Assembly (NCBI GenBank): GCA_037043235.1
Contig: JAWRVZ010000031.1
Span: forward strand, 1 to 64,000
Direction: 5' to 3'
Origin: Rhodeus uyekii
Taxonomy: Eukaryota > Chordata > Actinopteri > Cypriniformes > Acheilognathidae
DNA length: 64,000 nucleotides
Shown: positions 1 through 11,369 of the stretch, in pieces
Position numbering within the stretch: position 1 is the stretch's first letter
How the letters are laid out: the number at the start of each line of letters is the position of its first letter
Position numbers and translations under genes: made by a program
Notes under the pieces: generated by a model
The model's input: only the letters and a program-made list of their open reading frames with translations
Told to the model about the DNA's origin: nothing
Database searches by the model: none

Positions 1-240
1 GCTCCACTCCATTTTTCTGGCTGCTCTCTTGAGGGCCCGGGTGTGCTCGTTTTACCACATTGTTGGACTATTTTCTTTAATCTTCTTTAAGCGCAACGGA
101 GCAACAGTGTCTAAAGTGCTGGAAAAGCGAGAGTTAATAGTTAACAGCAAGAGTTAATAGTTTTTGTTGCAACATCAAGTTCTTCTAGGCTATCTGGGAT
201 GTTAAGTAGATGAAACTGATCAGGAAGATTATTTATAAAG
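1..240 (-). pseudogene. L2-like LINE ORF2 fragment (continues past window start)
   Basis: Read on the minus strand, this stretch encodes the linker between endonuclease and reverse transcriptase of an L2-type LINE. The recognisable peptides are LDTVAPLRLKKIKENSPT and NEHTRALKRAARKMEWS, separated by an in-frame TAG/TAA-type stop. The family is an autonomous non-LTR retrotransposon whose ORF2 carries an endonuclease and an RT. The same LINE resumes at 7341 beyond the hAT insertion, so this is one element split in two. In-frame stops show it is dead. The family assignment rests on remembered motif similarity, not on a search. Confidence 0.7.
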
Positions 241-596
241 CAGGGGTCTCAAACTCAAATTACCCGGGGGCCGTAGGAGGCAGAGTTTGGGTGAGGCAGG
301 GCCGCATCAAGTATTCCACAATTTTTTTTTTCTCAAACGTCATTATTGACAGTTCTTTAACTTCAATGAGTTCTTCTGAGCATGAACTGTCCTGAACATA
401 AACAGAACATTGAAGAACATGAACGGTTCTTCTGAATATGACTTGAGACTTGCAGATCTTCCTCTCACACATCTGAGCCACATTTGGCTTGAGAGAGGAA
501 ACAGTTGAGACTCTCAGTATAGCTTGAAGATGATCTTCAGTAAGTAGACCTGGACTTGGACTTACTGAAGATCAAGGTTGAGGAAAAAGTTACTAA

Positions 597-800
597 TTGT
601 TTTTAAATACTAAGTCATTATTATGAGAAATTTTCTCATTATTTCGAGATATTAAGTCATTAATATGAGAAACTAAGTCATTATTATAAGAAACGTTCTC
701 ATTATTTCAAGATATTAAGTCAATATTATAAGAAACTTTCAAATTTTTTCGAGATACGAAGTCATTAATTTGAGAAACGCTCTCATTATTATGACAAATA
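597..800. repeat. AT-rich minisatellite inside hAT copy 1
   Basis: About four to five diverged tandem copies of a roughly 43-bp unit built from AAGTCATTATTATGAGAAAC followed by a TCTCATTATTTCGAGATA-type segment. The same array occurs in the other hAT copy at about 32315-32585, so it belongs to the element rather than to the locus. Confidence 0.7.
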
Positions 801-1539
801 ATATATTTTTTTCTCAACTGTGGCGGAAACAGCTTCCATACTTTCCTGATGACATGAACATCATAACATTTGTATATGGTAGAAAATACAGATATAGGTG
901 ACTGCTGCTGATATGCTGATAATTACCACTGAGGGACACCTTTAATATATTTATTATATACAATGGGATGAAGCCACGGAGGCGTTATTTACTGGATTTT
1001 ATTTTCCATATTAACCCCATGGGTTCATCGGGACAATCTAGCCAACACAGTTGTCCCGTTGACTATGTAACCGAGCCTCAAGCTGGACGGCTGGCGGGAT
1101 CTGGCTGACTGTCCCAGTGGAGCTCCACTCCCCTCGCTGACACTGTCAACGGAACATCGGTGTTGATCGTTAATTTGCAGATTCGGTATGATAACATATC
1201 ATTCGCAATGATTTTTTAAATAGCGCTTTTTACAATGTAGATTGTTAATGATAACAGTAACATTGACTTCGCCCAGCTCAAAGTAGAACATGCTCAATTT
1301 CTTTTTTTTTCAATTATCTTTTTATTGATTTTTTAACCTTTTTTTAACATAACAAACAAAAGGGAAAATATATAATAATACAAATGAAATAGATAAATAA
1401 TAGTAACAAAAAGTAATAATAGGAAAAAAAAAAACACAAAAATTTTTTTTTTGCATACAATTAAATCAAGTCACTCCATGGTCTCAGATCCCAGTTCAAT
1501 CTTTGTAAATACAATTTACACATGTCAAGCACTGTAGTG

Positions 1540-4500
1540 TCAGAGGTCCATAAGTGGTTCCCATATCCTTCTGAAGACATGCCCCATATTTTTTAGGGTG
1601 TATGTGCGTTGTTCCAGTCTTAAAGTTTCATTTAGAATTTGTTTAAACAGATTGAATGATGGGGGTCTTTTTTGTTTCCAATTGAGCAAGATGCATTTTT
1701 TTGCTATATACGACATCAAGATAATCCTCTTCTTACATACGGTATCCCGTGTGTTGTCCACTTCCGTGCCAAAGAGGTACAGTGTTGGTGTAAAGTCCAG
1801 TGGGGTTTTCACAATCTTAACAGTTAGATCATGTACTGCCTTCCAGAAATGTTTTAATTTCCTGCATTCCCAAAAAACATGCATAATTGACCCTTTACAT
1901 GATTTGCAACGATGACATCTGGGGGATGAATTAGGAAACATTTTACTTAGGCGGATCGGAGTAAGGTACATTCTGTGCATGAATTTAAAATTTTGTTCGA
2001 TTATTTTATTACAGGACAGTGAGGAAAACACATTCTGACATATCGTATCCCACTGAACATCATCAAAAGCACATCCCATATCCTTCTGCCATATGTTTCT
2101 AAGTGGGGTCAAAGAAGAGCTGTAATGGTCCAACAAAGTGCTATAAATCTCAGAGATTTTTCCTTTTAATGATGTCGATTTTACCAAAATCTCCTCAAGA
2201 TTTGTTAGCTCCAAAGATAGGCGTTTCTCCCCTTTTAGGGTGTTTATTAGATGGCGAATCTGTAAGTATTTATAAAAGTCCTGTTTCGGAATTTCATATT
2301 CCGACATTAAGACCGCGAAGGACTTGAGCGTATCATTGTTGAACAATTGTTGGAATTGGTGTATACCGTTACATTTCCACTTTACGAACAAGGAACCACC
2401 AATCGATGGTGGCAGATCTGGATTTGGGGATAAGGGGGAAAGCCTGGAGATTTTACCAAAATTCCCACAGAACTTGTTTGTGTCTTGCCAAGCCCGAAGA
2501 GTGTTGTAAACTACATATGTTTTTGTTATTTGATGTAGTGCGTTTATGTTGTTAATGAATGGTAGTAAGTTTGTGGAAATGGGAGTACAAAGTTCTTCTT
2601 CTATGTCTATCCAGTGTGCACTATTTCGTCTTTGCACCCAGCTAATCATGCCCTTCGTCTGAGCGGCCCAATAGTACATCTGTAAGTCTGGTAATGCCAG
2701 TCCCCCTTTCTCTCTGGATTTTGTTAGAGTTTTAAAAGATATTCTTGGGGAAGAATTTTTCCATATGAAAGAGGTTAACATTTTGTTTATAGATTTAAAG
2801 AAAGTTTTATCCAAGTAACAGGGCAGTGACTGAAATAAATAGCTGAAACGGGGCAGAACATTCATTTTAATTACATTAATTCGTCCGAGAAATGAGATGG
2901 GGAGCAATTTCCAATGTTCTAATTCTTCTTTAATCTTTTTAACCAGTGGAATGTAGTTTATGGAGTAGAGATCCTTAAGTTTTAGAGCCACGTTCACCCC
3001 AAGGTATTTAAAGCTGCTTTGTACCCAGGTGAACGGTGAGATTGCCTTGAGTCTATTAGAAACTGACGAGTTAAATAATAATGCGTTGGATTTTGTCAAA
3101 TTAATTTTATAGCCTGATATTGTTCCAAACTTAGCGATAAGGTCTAATACTGCTGGGATTGATTGCTCGGGGCTAGTTAAGTATAGAATTATATCATCGG
3201 CATAAAGTGAAATTTTGTGCTGGGTTTTCCCGATATTAATACCAGCAATCTCTTCATTGGTCCGTATTGCTTCTGCAAGTGGTTCAATTGCCAAGTTAAA
3301 TAAAAACGGAGACAAGGGGCACCCCTGGCGACAGCCTCTAGACAAATCAAATTTTTCAGTGAGGGTGCCGTTTATACATATTTGGGCTTGTGGATTGCTG
3401 TACATAGTTCTGACCCATCTAATACATTTTTCACCAAGGTTAAATTTCTCCAGAACGGCAAACAAATATGACCACTCAACCCTGTCAAACGCTTTTTCTG
3501 CGTCAAGTGAGAGTAGTAAGGCTGTTCTGTTGTGTAAGGACGAGTGGTCGATTATATTTAATAACCTCCGGATGTTGTCAGATGCATAGCGTGCCTTCAC
3601 AAAGCCGGACTGGTCGGGATTAATAATCTGGGGCAAAATGCCTTCCAGCCTGTGTGCGATTAATTTGGATAATATCTTGAAGTCAGCTGGAAGTAGTGAA
3701 ATTGGGCGAAATGATGCGCATTCAGCAGCATCCTTATCCTTCTTGTGTATTAAAGATATTATTGCCGTCTTCATAGTTTCAGGAAGAACGCCATTTTCAA
3801 AAAAATCAGTAACCATGGGCATAAAGAGTGGCTCGATTTGCACCCAGAAAGCCTTGTAGAATTCTACAGAATATCCGTCCAAACCTGGAGTTTTTCCGGA
3901 GGGCATTGACTTAATTACTTGTAGCACTTCCTCTGGGGTGAATGGGGCATTTAACTGTTCCTTCTCATCCTCTGAAATAGAGGGTAAGGATAGTTTTTCC
4001 AAAAAACTGTGAATATCTGTTTCGGAGGGATTTTCTGACGCGTAAAGCTGTTTATAAAAATCAAGAAATGCGGACTTAATAGATTGAGTATCATATTTCA
4101 ACTGGCCTGCCGCATCACGTGTGCACTTTATTGTACTTTCAGTACGTTCTTTTTTGAGTTGATAAGCTAGAAGCTTACTCGGCTTATTGCCATATTCATG
4201 ATATTTCTGTTTAGTAAAGAATAGAAGTTTTTTAATGTGTTCTGTTTGTATGAGATTAAGATTGGTTCTGGCTGCATTTAATTTTCTCAAATTTTCCTCT
4301 GTGGGAGATTATTTATGGCATTGTTCCAACTCGATTAACTCTTTCTTAAGTTGTTCTGCTTTTTTAGTCATTATTTTTTTTTTTTGCAGATGCATATGAG
4401 ATCAACTGGCCCCTAATTACTGCTTTAGCCGCGTCCCACATCACTGCCGGAGTGACAGGGGAGGCCGCATTATCCTGTCTGTATTGCTCCAGCCATTTTT

Positions 4501-5293
4501 TTACATTTTTACAGGCTTCAAGGTCTGTGAGAAGTGAGGCATTAAATCTCCATTGTTTGGTTTGGTTTGTCTGCTGGGGGAGGGATAACCGCAGGTAGAC
4601 TGGTGAATGGTCTGATATAAGAATGGGCCATATATCACATGAGACTATGGATGAAAGATGATCCTGGGGTAAAAAAAATAAATCTAATCGGGAGTATGAT
4701 TTGTGTCTAGCTGAATAGAAAGTATAGTCTTTCCTTGTGGGATTGAGTTCTCTCCAGACATCGACCAGGCCTACATCAGCCGTGGCTAATCTCAGAGTCT
4801 TAGAAGCATTAAGGTTAGACAGTGTGGTTGAAGATTTGTCTAAGCTACTATCCATATGACAGTTAAAATCTCCAGCAACTATTCCAAAGTCTGTGTTATA
4901 TTGATTAAATAAGCTGATTGTATCCATCATGAATTTAGGGTTATCTTCGTTTGGTGCATATATGTTCAACAATGTCAGCTCTTGTCCATATAGCATCCCC
5001 TTGATTAGTATTTGCCTGCCACCAAAATCGCTATATTGCTCCTTAAACATGAAAGGTATTTTTTTATGAATGAGTATTGCGGTTCCCCTTTTATTACTCG
5101 TAAAGCTAGAGAAATAGACTTGCCCGACCCAGTCTCTCTTAAGTTTTTTATGCTCTTCATTGGACAAATGGGTTTCCTGAAGGAAAGCTATGTCTACTTT
5201 TTCTTTTTTTAAGAATGTAAGAATTCTCTTTCGCTTGATTGGGTGGCCAAGGCCTCTGACATTAAACGTTATTACATTAAGTGTATTAAACAT
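1540..5293 (-). pseudogene. L1/Tx1 ORF2 copy A: endonuclease-reverse transcriptase, two lesions
   Basis: ORF2 nicks target DNA and reverse-transcribes the LINE RNA. From the ATG at 5293 the apurinic-type endonuclease comes first (NVRGLG, FLQETHLS, GDFNCHMD, SDHSPVYLRL motifs), then the RT with YADD in SLYADDIILYL, then a C-terminal Cys/His knuckle (CHRCKSC...H...C). Compared with copy B, a one-base expansion of a T tract near 4373-4385 shifts the frame just after SYASAKKK, and a CAA to TAA change at 4309-4311 adds a nonsense codon. Otherwise the frame is open to 1540. The span is 3754 nt, one more than a whole number of codons. The copy is therefore probably inactive by itself. Confidence 0.9.
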
Positions 5294-6008
5294 ACAAAGT
5301 TTGGCGTGCTACATTGGTTTCGTGTGACCATGACAGAGTAAAAGTCAAATAAAAAACAATATAAGGCTAACAAACTAATAAAAGCAAAAAATATAACCTG
5401 AGTAGAGCATGAGGGGCCCCCTCTGCCCATTCCCTCCCCACCTCCCCAAAACCCTAGCCTAGTCCCCAAACGACAAGGCAACCCCATTGAAACACGTAAC
5501 ACCCTCAAGTTGACCGGCAAGTAACGGCTAACGGTCAACAGCGCACATCTGTTTAGAAAAAGGCGGCATAAGAACCGCCCTTCTCTGTTCAGAAGAACAG
5601 GCAAAAAAAAAGTGTTAAAGTTTAAGATTATTGGGTGGTAGTCTATTTCACTTTAACAGCAAGCAGGCAGACAATAATAATAATAGTAAAAAAAAATCTC
5701 CAGCCTTGCTCTCTTCTATTTACTGTGTTAAAAAAGTATCAAATATATCCAAAATAAAGTGACAGTCATAAGCAGAGGCTGTTTAGTATTCACAGAAAAT
5801 AATAAAATAAAATAAAGAAAGGATAAAGCAGAAGTCTGTTTGATGCCTGCTGTGAATTGTTCATATTTCCCACCTGTGTAGAGCTTGACGTTACCTGGCC
5901 ACCATCAGGCCCAGTGGTGAGCCCGACTTCTGCCCAGAGAAGTATGCACTCGCCCCTCTTCAAGTATGGAAAACGATTTAAATCAGTTCAAACCTGGTCA
6001 TGTTTAGG

Positions 6009-6887
6009 CTATTTTGCGGAGATTTTGCGGTGGAATTCCTCAGCCTCTTGTGGAGAGGAAAACATCTGGATCTTCCCATTGTGTAGCACTCTCAGTTTAC
6101 ATGGCTGGAGGTGAAATCCTCGGAAGGTCCCCATGTCCACAAACAGCTTTTTTACAGTGTTGAACTCCCGTCTTCGTCTGATCGTCTCCGCGGAGAAATC
6201 CTGGACGAACGCGAGTTTGGATCCATCGTGTGTAATCTCCCGTTGTCTCGTGGCGCGTAAGACGAATTCTTTGTCTTGATAGTTCAGAAAGCGGAGGAGG
6301 ACGGCTCGATTCTGGTTGGGGATAACTGATGCGAGAGTACGGTGGGCTCTTTCTAGTGCGAGCACTCTGTCAGCTCCGACGCCCAGCCACTGAGGTAGCA
6401 TATCGGTTATAAAGTCCAAAATAGGACGTTTACCCTCAGCTCCCTCCTTAAGACCAAAAAGACGGATATTTTTCCTCCTGCCGCGGTTTTCTAGGTCTTC
6501 TGTCTTTTCTTCCAGGAACGCGATCCGCTTTATTGCTTTAGCCAGATCACTCTGGGTCTTATCCAGCGCGTCCTCTGTGGCGGCTATGCGGGCTTCGGCC
6601 TCCTCGATTCGTTCTTCATTAGCTGTCACATCTCGTTTAATTTCACCTAGATTGTTCTCAATCACCGAGATAGAGTTCGTCAGCTCCCCCAATTGGTTGT
6701 TTATCCCGTCCAACTTAGAGCTGAACTCAGAGCGTAGTGATTTAAGCTCAGTTAGCACGTCGGCCGCACTCGCCACGCCGACGGCCTCGACGCTCTCGGC
6801 CGGAGACGACATCCTCGTGCCTCGCGAGCCCGTTTTGCGAGCATTCGAGAAGATTTCACACTCCTTTGGTGCAGGGAGTTTAGGCAT
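6009..6887 (-). CDS. L1/Tx1 ORF1 RNA-binding protein, copy A (292 aa)
   Basis: This is the LINE ORF1 protein, which in L1 elements binds and chaperones the element RNA as a coiled-coil trimer. The N-terminus is basic and low complexity. Residues about 40-135 are heptad-rich (LKSLRSEFSSKLDGINNQLG through LEEKTEDLENRGRRKNIRLF) and predict a coiled coil. Residues about 130-230 match the RRM-like Transposase_22 fold (RRKNIRLFGLKEG, then a region with RAVLLRFLNYQDKE), followed by a C-terminal domain (FSAETIRRRREFN). The frame is intact from ATG 6887 to the stop, and the protein appears identical to copy B, which supports recent insertion. Confidence 0.92.
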   Translation of the reverse strand: MPKLPAPKECEIFSNARKTGSRGTRMSSPAESVEAVGVASAADVLTELKSLRSEFSSKLDGINNQLGELTNSISVIENNLGEIKRDVTANEERIEEAEARIAATEDALDKTQSDLAKAIKRIAFLEEKTEDLENRGRRKNIRLFGLKEGAEGKRPILDFITDMLPQWLGVGADRVLALERAHRTLASVIPNQNRAVLLRFLNYQDKEFVLRATRQREITHDGSKLAFVQDFSAETIRRRREFNTVKKLFVDMGTFRGFHLQPCKLRVLHNGKIQMFSSPQEAEEFHRKISAK

Positions 6888-7340
6888 TATTTGTATGATG
6901 TAGTTGACCAGGTTTGCAAAGGTCTGGAGCTGTTTATTGTGCGAAGTTGCACGGAGCCGTCAAACTATGCTGCCATCTTGTTCGGGCTCTCTAGCGCCCC
7001 CCAACATGCTCAATTTCAAACACAATAAGAAGTAATAATTCTATGACGGCTTTGACAAATGTGATATTACACGGGCAGCTCCATAGTTGTGAAATGCTTC
7101 TCTGTCTGCGTCAAGCCCGGCCGATGCCCCGCCTCCGAGAGTCATTTACTCCACTGTGATTGGTTGGTTTGTACATCTCCAGCTCCAGCTTGCACGAAAA
7201 AGGAACCTTCCGCCACACAGCGCGTTAAAGCGCTATTCATTCAAAACTCGCGGTCCGCACTTGCATTAAACTTTCACATTGTCCCGCTTGCCACAAAATA
7301 TTGTTTTGCGGACCGCATGTTTGAGACCCCTGTTATAAAG

Positions 7341-8180
7341 CTATCTTTTGTGTTAGGAGTGATAGTTCTACTATATTTATAACAGGGAGTTCGTTTTCGA
7401 CTTTGGCTAATGGTAATCTACACGCAACTAAGTAATGATCTGAGTTGTCATCGGTCTGCTGCAGAATTTGAACAGAATCAACATTGATCCCATGCGACAA
7501 TATTAGATCTAAAGTATGATTACGAGAATGAGTGGGTCCTGATACATGTTGTGTAACTCCAATAGGGTTTAAAATATCTCTAAATGCCAATCCCAATGCA
7601 TCTTCTTCATTATCTACATGGATATTAAAATCAACGACAATTATGACTTTATCTGCAGACATTACTAAGTCTGAGAGAAAATCAGCAAATTCTTTGATAA
7701 AGTCTGTATGGTGCCCTGGTGGCCTGTATAGAATAGCCAGCACAAAAGTTAAACAGGAATTATTACTAGATAATTTTATATTAAGGACCATCACTTCAAA
7801 AGAATTACATTTCAAATTAGACCTTTGAGCAGTACTGATTGTGTTACTATAAATTACAGCAACACCTCCTCCTTTACCTTTCTGACGAGGCTCATGTTTA
7901 TAACAGTAATCATGAGGGGTGGACTTATTTAAAGTAATGTAATCGTCTGGTTTTAGCCAGGTTTCTGTCAAACACAAGCACATCTAGTTTATGATCTGTA
8001 ATCATATAATTTACAATAAGTGCTTTTGAGGAAAGGGATCGTATATTCAGTAACCCAAGCTTTATCATTTGTTCATTTGTGTTATATCCGTTCTTAGTTG
8101 TTTGTAAATCAATTAAATTTTTACCCTTAAACGGTTTTGAGAGTTTTTTGTATTTGCTAATTCGGGGAACAGACACAGTC
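7341..8180 (-). pseudogene. L2-like LINE endonuclease domain, interrupted by the hAT
   Basis: Minus-strand frames encode the apurinic-type endonuclease of an L2-type LINE. The start is NIRSLSSKALIVNYMITDHK at about 8060, followed after a frameshift by LTETWLKPDDYITLNKSTPH, GGGVAVIY, AILYRPPG, VDFNIHVD and DNSDHYLV. The last pieces correspond to the family's Asn, Asp and His catalytic blocks. Two frames meet near 7930-7985, so at least one frameshift is present. The coding sequence runs into the hAT duplication at 7333-7340 and resumes at 240 and below. It forms one locus with ORF1 at 8309-9590. Confidence 0.75.
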
Positions 8181-8308
8181 TCTATAGGATGATACCTAGG
8201 TGAAAGAGTCTCTATGTGTTGGAATTTATAGGACCTCTGTGACGTGAGACAGCTAGCAGACGGTCGGTTTAGCCAGTTTGTCTGCTTCCTGACCTGGGCC
8301 CCAGTTAG

Positions 8309-9590
8309 TCAAGGTTTAGCTCTAAGACTATGTGCCAAATTACTAGAGAGAAGAGCAGCACCATCCCAGGTGGGATGAATACCATCTCTTTTCAACAGGT
8401 CAGGTCTGCCCCAAAAACTTTTCCAATTGTCTATGAACCCTATGTAATTCTGTGGGCACCACTTAGAATTCCAGCCATTGAGTGAGGATAATCTGCTAAG
8501 CATAGGAAGAGGGTCAGAGCAAATTACAGTGCCTGACATCGTACTTGTGAGTTCACACACCTCTTTAATGTTTTGTTTTATTGATCTCCGACTGGCGAAG
8601 TCGGACATCATTAGCGCCGACGTGAATAACAATCTTAGAATATTTACGATTAGCCTTAGCCAGCACTTTTTAAATGTGCTTTGACGTCAGGCGCTCTGGC
8701 TCCCGGCAGACATGTGACTATGGTGGCTGGAGTCTCTATTTTCACATTCCGAGTAATATAAACGCCAATGACTAGGGCACTTTCAACAGGTTTCTCAGTG
8801 GGTGCGTGTAACAAATGAGAATGACAGGCAGAGATCCAATTGCTTTGTCTTTAATAAGAATGGTCGTACGGGCACAAGGTCAGGGCAAACAGAGAACATA
8901 CGTTGAAGGTAATCCAGGCGAGAGGTCAAGACAGGCAGATATCAATCATACACGAAAAACCAGGCACAGGCAGAACAGGATCAATAACAGGTAACAGGCA
9001 GAAACGGTAACAGGCAAACAAAACAGGATAACGAACGCTCAGACTGACAACCGGGGCTAATCAAGACTTTGCGGTGAGTGAATGAATGAAGCAGTCTTTT
9101 ATAGTTCATGAGATGGGTGACAGCTGGTGAGAACAAACAATCCTAATCGGGTCCAGCTGGTGTGTGTGATCAGTCCAGTGTGAAGGTTGCTGGGAAATGT
9201 AGTGTGTAGTGAAGTGTCAGTATAAGTGTGAGCTCCCTCTGGTGGCCATGGAGGGGAGCGCAGAGCTCATATTCATAACAGTGTGTCACTGAGTGGGGAG
9301 AACCTGTTTGATGTTCTAATCGGAATGGAACAGTGGTTTTTTGACCCGCGATTATGCCGTCTCACAGTCACCCAGTTGCCCTGCTGCACGGGCTCTACAG
9401 CCGGAACCGAACAATGTACAGGGTTTGCTAAACTAGTCGCATCCAAAGTAGTATCTAAAGCCCTTGCATTCTTACTATCCTAGATTAATGTTTGGATGCG
9501 TGTCTCTAATTCTGAGATCTTCTCTGTCAGACTATGTCTCCACATTTATCACATGTCAAGCCCTGGCAGCTGAGAGAGACAGACAGAGTA
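8309..9590 (-). pseudogene. L2-like LINE ORF1 with SGNH esterase-like domain, split by a solo LTR
   Basis: ORF1 of fish L2/CR1-group LINEs often carries an SGNH hydrolase (esterase-like) domain. Here the minus strand shows an N-terminal cysteine motif (CDKCGDIV, then KISELETRIQTL) near 9510-9570. Next comes a middle part ending LSDTPTEKPVESALVIG around 8780-9300, with a solo LTR at 8807-9280 lying inside TPTEK. The esterase tail (FIDNWKSFWGRPDLLKRDG, then HPTWDGAALLSSNLA) is at 8309-8460. Frameshifts are needed to join the parts. The 9591-10005 flank is probably its 5' UTR; I see no gene there. Confidence 0.65.
8807..9280 (-). mobile_element. Solo LTR, 474 bp
   Basis: It starts TGTAACA and ends CATAACA on the plus strand, and is flanked by GTGCG (8802-8806) and GTGTG (9281-9285), an almost perfect 5-bp duplication. 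Orientation is minus: that strand has a TATA-like ACTATAAAAGACTG box and an AATAAAGACA polyadenylation-like signal in the right order. No internal retroviral or Gypsy-type coding region is adjacent, so recombination between LTRs has removed it. It is related to the LTR at 11721-12152. Confidence 0.75.
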
Positions 9591-10007
9591 TGAAGCAGGA
9601 AGTGCATGAAAAAATTATAGGAGATGGCATGACTCACCGTGTGTGCTGTTCCAGTTGTTTGATGAACTCGGGGGGGAAAAAAGGCGCGAGCGAGAAAATG
9701 GTGTATGCACGGACAGTAAGAGCTCAATGCTAACGCGTTTAGCGACTAAGATTAAAGCTAACGATTACAATTTATTAAATAATCTAGTATTGTATTTAGC
9801 AAGATGAATTTACGTCGAGTTTAAAGTCTAAAACAAAAACAAGTTTATACGATGCAAACAAACGCAATCCACTCGAGCAAACAGGAAACAGCAGCAGTGC
9901 AGCAGTCAAACCGGTCCGTCTGAAACAATCAGCCGCACAGCAACTCCACTAATGTAAATGTAAATGTGATGTATTGCTGTATTGCTAATGTAAAAAATTC
10001 CCAATTT

Positions 10008-11165
10008 AAATTGCTTTGGATACACCGTGAGTGTCTGCTAAATGCATAAGAGCAAATGTCCCTGTTCCTCAATTGATAATGTGTCTGACGAAGAGCGCTC
10101 TGAGGATAAGATAAGAGATCAAGGAACCACAGATCTGTCCGTGGGTAACTTTGTCATAGTTAACTTTGCAACCAAACACAGTCCGTTACATTGGCATGGT
10201 TAAGAAAGTTGAGGATGACGAAATACTTGCACAATTTATTAGAAGAATCCAGGGAAACACGACAGAGTGGGAGAGACCCACATTTGCTATGAAGGAAAAT
10301 GTTGTGGCACATGTTCCTAAAAGTGATGTGATGTGATGTTTTAGAGTGTCTTTTGCCAGAGCCCTGACACTGCCCCTTTATTGGGTTTTATGTGAGATTG
10401 CGTGCCTCGGTGCGCGCTCTCGTGTCCATGTGATGTCGTCCTTGTCGCGCACAGTTGGTTGTAACCAATTGCACGCCGTCTCGTCATCTTTGTTAACACG
10501 TGGCGATGTGCGTCAGCATTCGCTGCATGTTCGTGCCCGTCAGCGTGTGCCCCGCCTCCTTGTTACCTCGTTTGCCTTGAATGTTGTCAGCTGTCTATGA
10601 TTACATCCCTTCCTCTTGTAGCCTATATATAGCCCTTTGTATTTGCTGTCCGTTGTGGTCTCATTGTCATTCATGTGTTTCCTTATTCGTTATTCCTGCC
10701 GTGGTCTCTGAAATGTTCCTGGTTTGTTTTACTTTATAGTTTTGATCTTGTTTATGTTATGTTTTTTTTACCCTCATGGGTAGTTCCTTTTGTATTATGT
10801 TCTTTTGTTATTCTCATTAAATCCTTCTTTCCCTGCACTTGAGTCCTCCCCGTTTATCGTATCGTGACAAGTAGGCTGATGTTCTAATCCAGGTGGGTCT
10901 AAGAGAGTGAGCCCCAGGCTGTTCTAGCTGGTTCTGATTGTCCTTTGCTCTGACCCCTAGACACTAGCTGGCTCTAAGGGTCCTGTGTTCTGACCCTCAG
11001 ACTGTGTTCTAATCTAACTGGTTATGTGAATGTTAAGTAAAATATATTTAATTATATTCTGTTGTATTTGATTTTGTTAAGAGTTACTTTCAAGTGTTAA
11101 GAAAAAAAATGCTTAATTGACCAATCTCCATTATTCTGTCACTAGTCCGACATTAGTTCTGGAAT
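10008..11165 (+). repeat. Dispersed repeat, arm A of a 9-kb-spaced inverted pair
   Basis: This block recurs in reverse complement at 19735-20563. Both copies share the end motif related to GGCAGACACTTATATCCAAA, a decayed coding segment and the stretch ending GTCACTAGTCCGACATTAG. In the plus frame about 10130-10335 reads VGNFVIVNFATKHSPLH and then DDEILAQFIRRIQGNTTEWE, KENVVAHVPKSDVM. That looks like the C-terminus of an element-encoded protein I cannot name. An LTR-like segment (10365-10869) lies inside. Copies differ by indels, so this is an old repeat family and not a recent inversion. Confidence 0.65.
10365..10869 (+). mobile_element. LTR-like segment inside repeat arm A
   Basis: The right part ends ATCGTGACA at 10869, preceded by a CATTAAA polyadenylation-like signal and a CTTGAGTCCTCCCCGTTTAT segment. 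The same terminus occurs in reverse at 20025-20309 and in the LTR at 57476. The following AGTAG equals one half of the 5-bp duplication seen in the other arm. The 5' side does not match the second copy, so this end is truncated or rearranged. Confidence 0.5.
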
Positions 11166-11170
11166 GCCAA

Positions 11171-11345
11171 GTCATCTTTATTTATATAGCACCTTTCACA
11201 ATACAGATTGTTTCAAAGCAGCTTTACTGCGGTCACAGGAAAGCAATATAAACAAAGTTTGTTTGGCTGAACAGCAGCCTTAAAAGAGCAGGCAAATTAA
11301 TACAATTGATGAATATTAAGTAATAAGTTTCCCCAACTGAGCAAG
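11171..11345. repeat. Short dispersed fish repeat
   Basis: Contains TTTATTTATATAGCACCTTT and CAATACAGATTGTTTCAAAG, a sequence common around fish genes and transposons. I recognise it as a repeat from general familiarity only; no boundaries or target duplication could be fixed. Confidence 0.4.
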
Positions 11346-11369
11346 CCATAGGAGACAGCGGCAAGGAAC

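Larger units (their letters stand above)
1302..7002 (-). mobile_element. Full-length L1/Tx1-clade LINE, copy A
   Basis: A 5.7-kb non-LTR retrotransposon in minus orientation, flanked by the 15-bp target-site duplication AACATGCTCAATTTC at 1287-1301 and 7003-7017. Its 3' end, on the low-coordinate side, is an A-rich tail after an AATAAAAAG signal. Its 5' end starts GGGGGGCGCTAGAGAGCCCG, the same start as copy B at 36070-41752, so both are full length. Order: short 5' UTR, ORF1 (6009-6887), an unusually long 715-bp spacer, ORF2 (1540-5293), 3' UTR. It inserted into the hAT element, and the homologous site in the second hAT copy (about 32917-32931) is empty. Confidence 0.93.
241..7332. mobile_element. 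Non-autonomous hAT element, copy 1, split by an L1/Tx1 LINE
   Basis: The element begins CAGGGGTCTCAAAC and ends with the inverse of that sequence (about 14-bp TIR). It is flanked by the perfect 8-bp direct repeat TTATAAAG at 233-240 and 7333-7340, as expected of hAT transposition. Without the LINE at 1302-7002 and its duplicated target it is about 1.38 kb. No transposase frame is present, so it must have been mobilised in trans. A second copy without the LINE lies at 31941-33297. It interrupts the endonuclease region of the L2-like LINE. Confidence 0.9.

Noticed and set aside
1598..3859. Plus-strand open frames of 60-124 codons antisense to the LINE ORF2 (and the matching set at 36376-38609).
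   Set aside because: They are shadows of a long coding frame on the other strand, repeat identically in both LINE copies and have no start context or family resemblance.
9283..9733. Plus-strand frames 66-89 codons long.
   Set aside because: They are antisense to the L2 ORF1 N-terminus (CDKCGDIV, KISELETRIQ on the minus strand).
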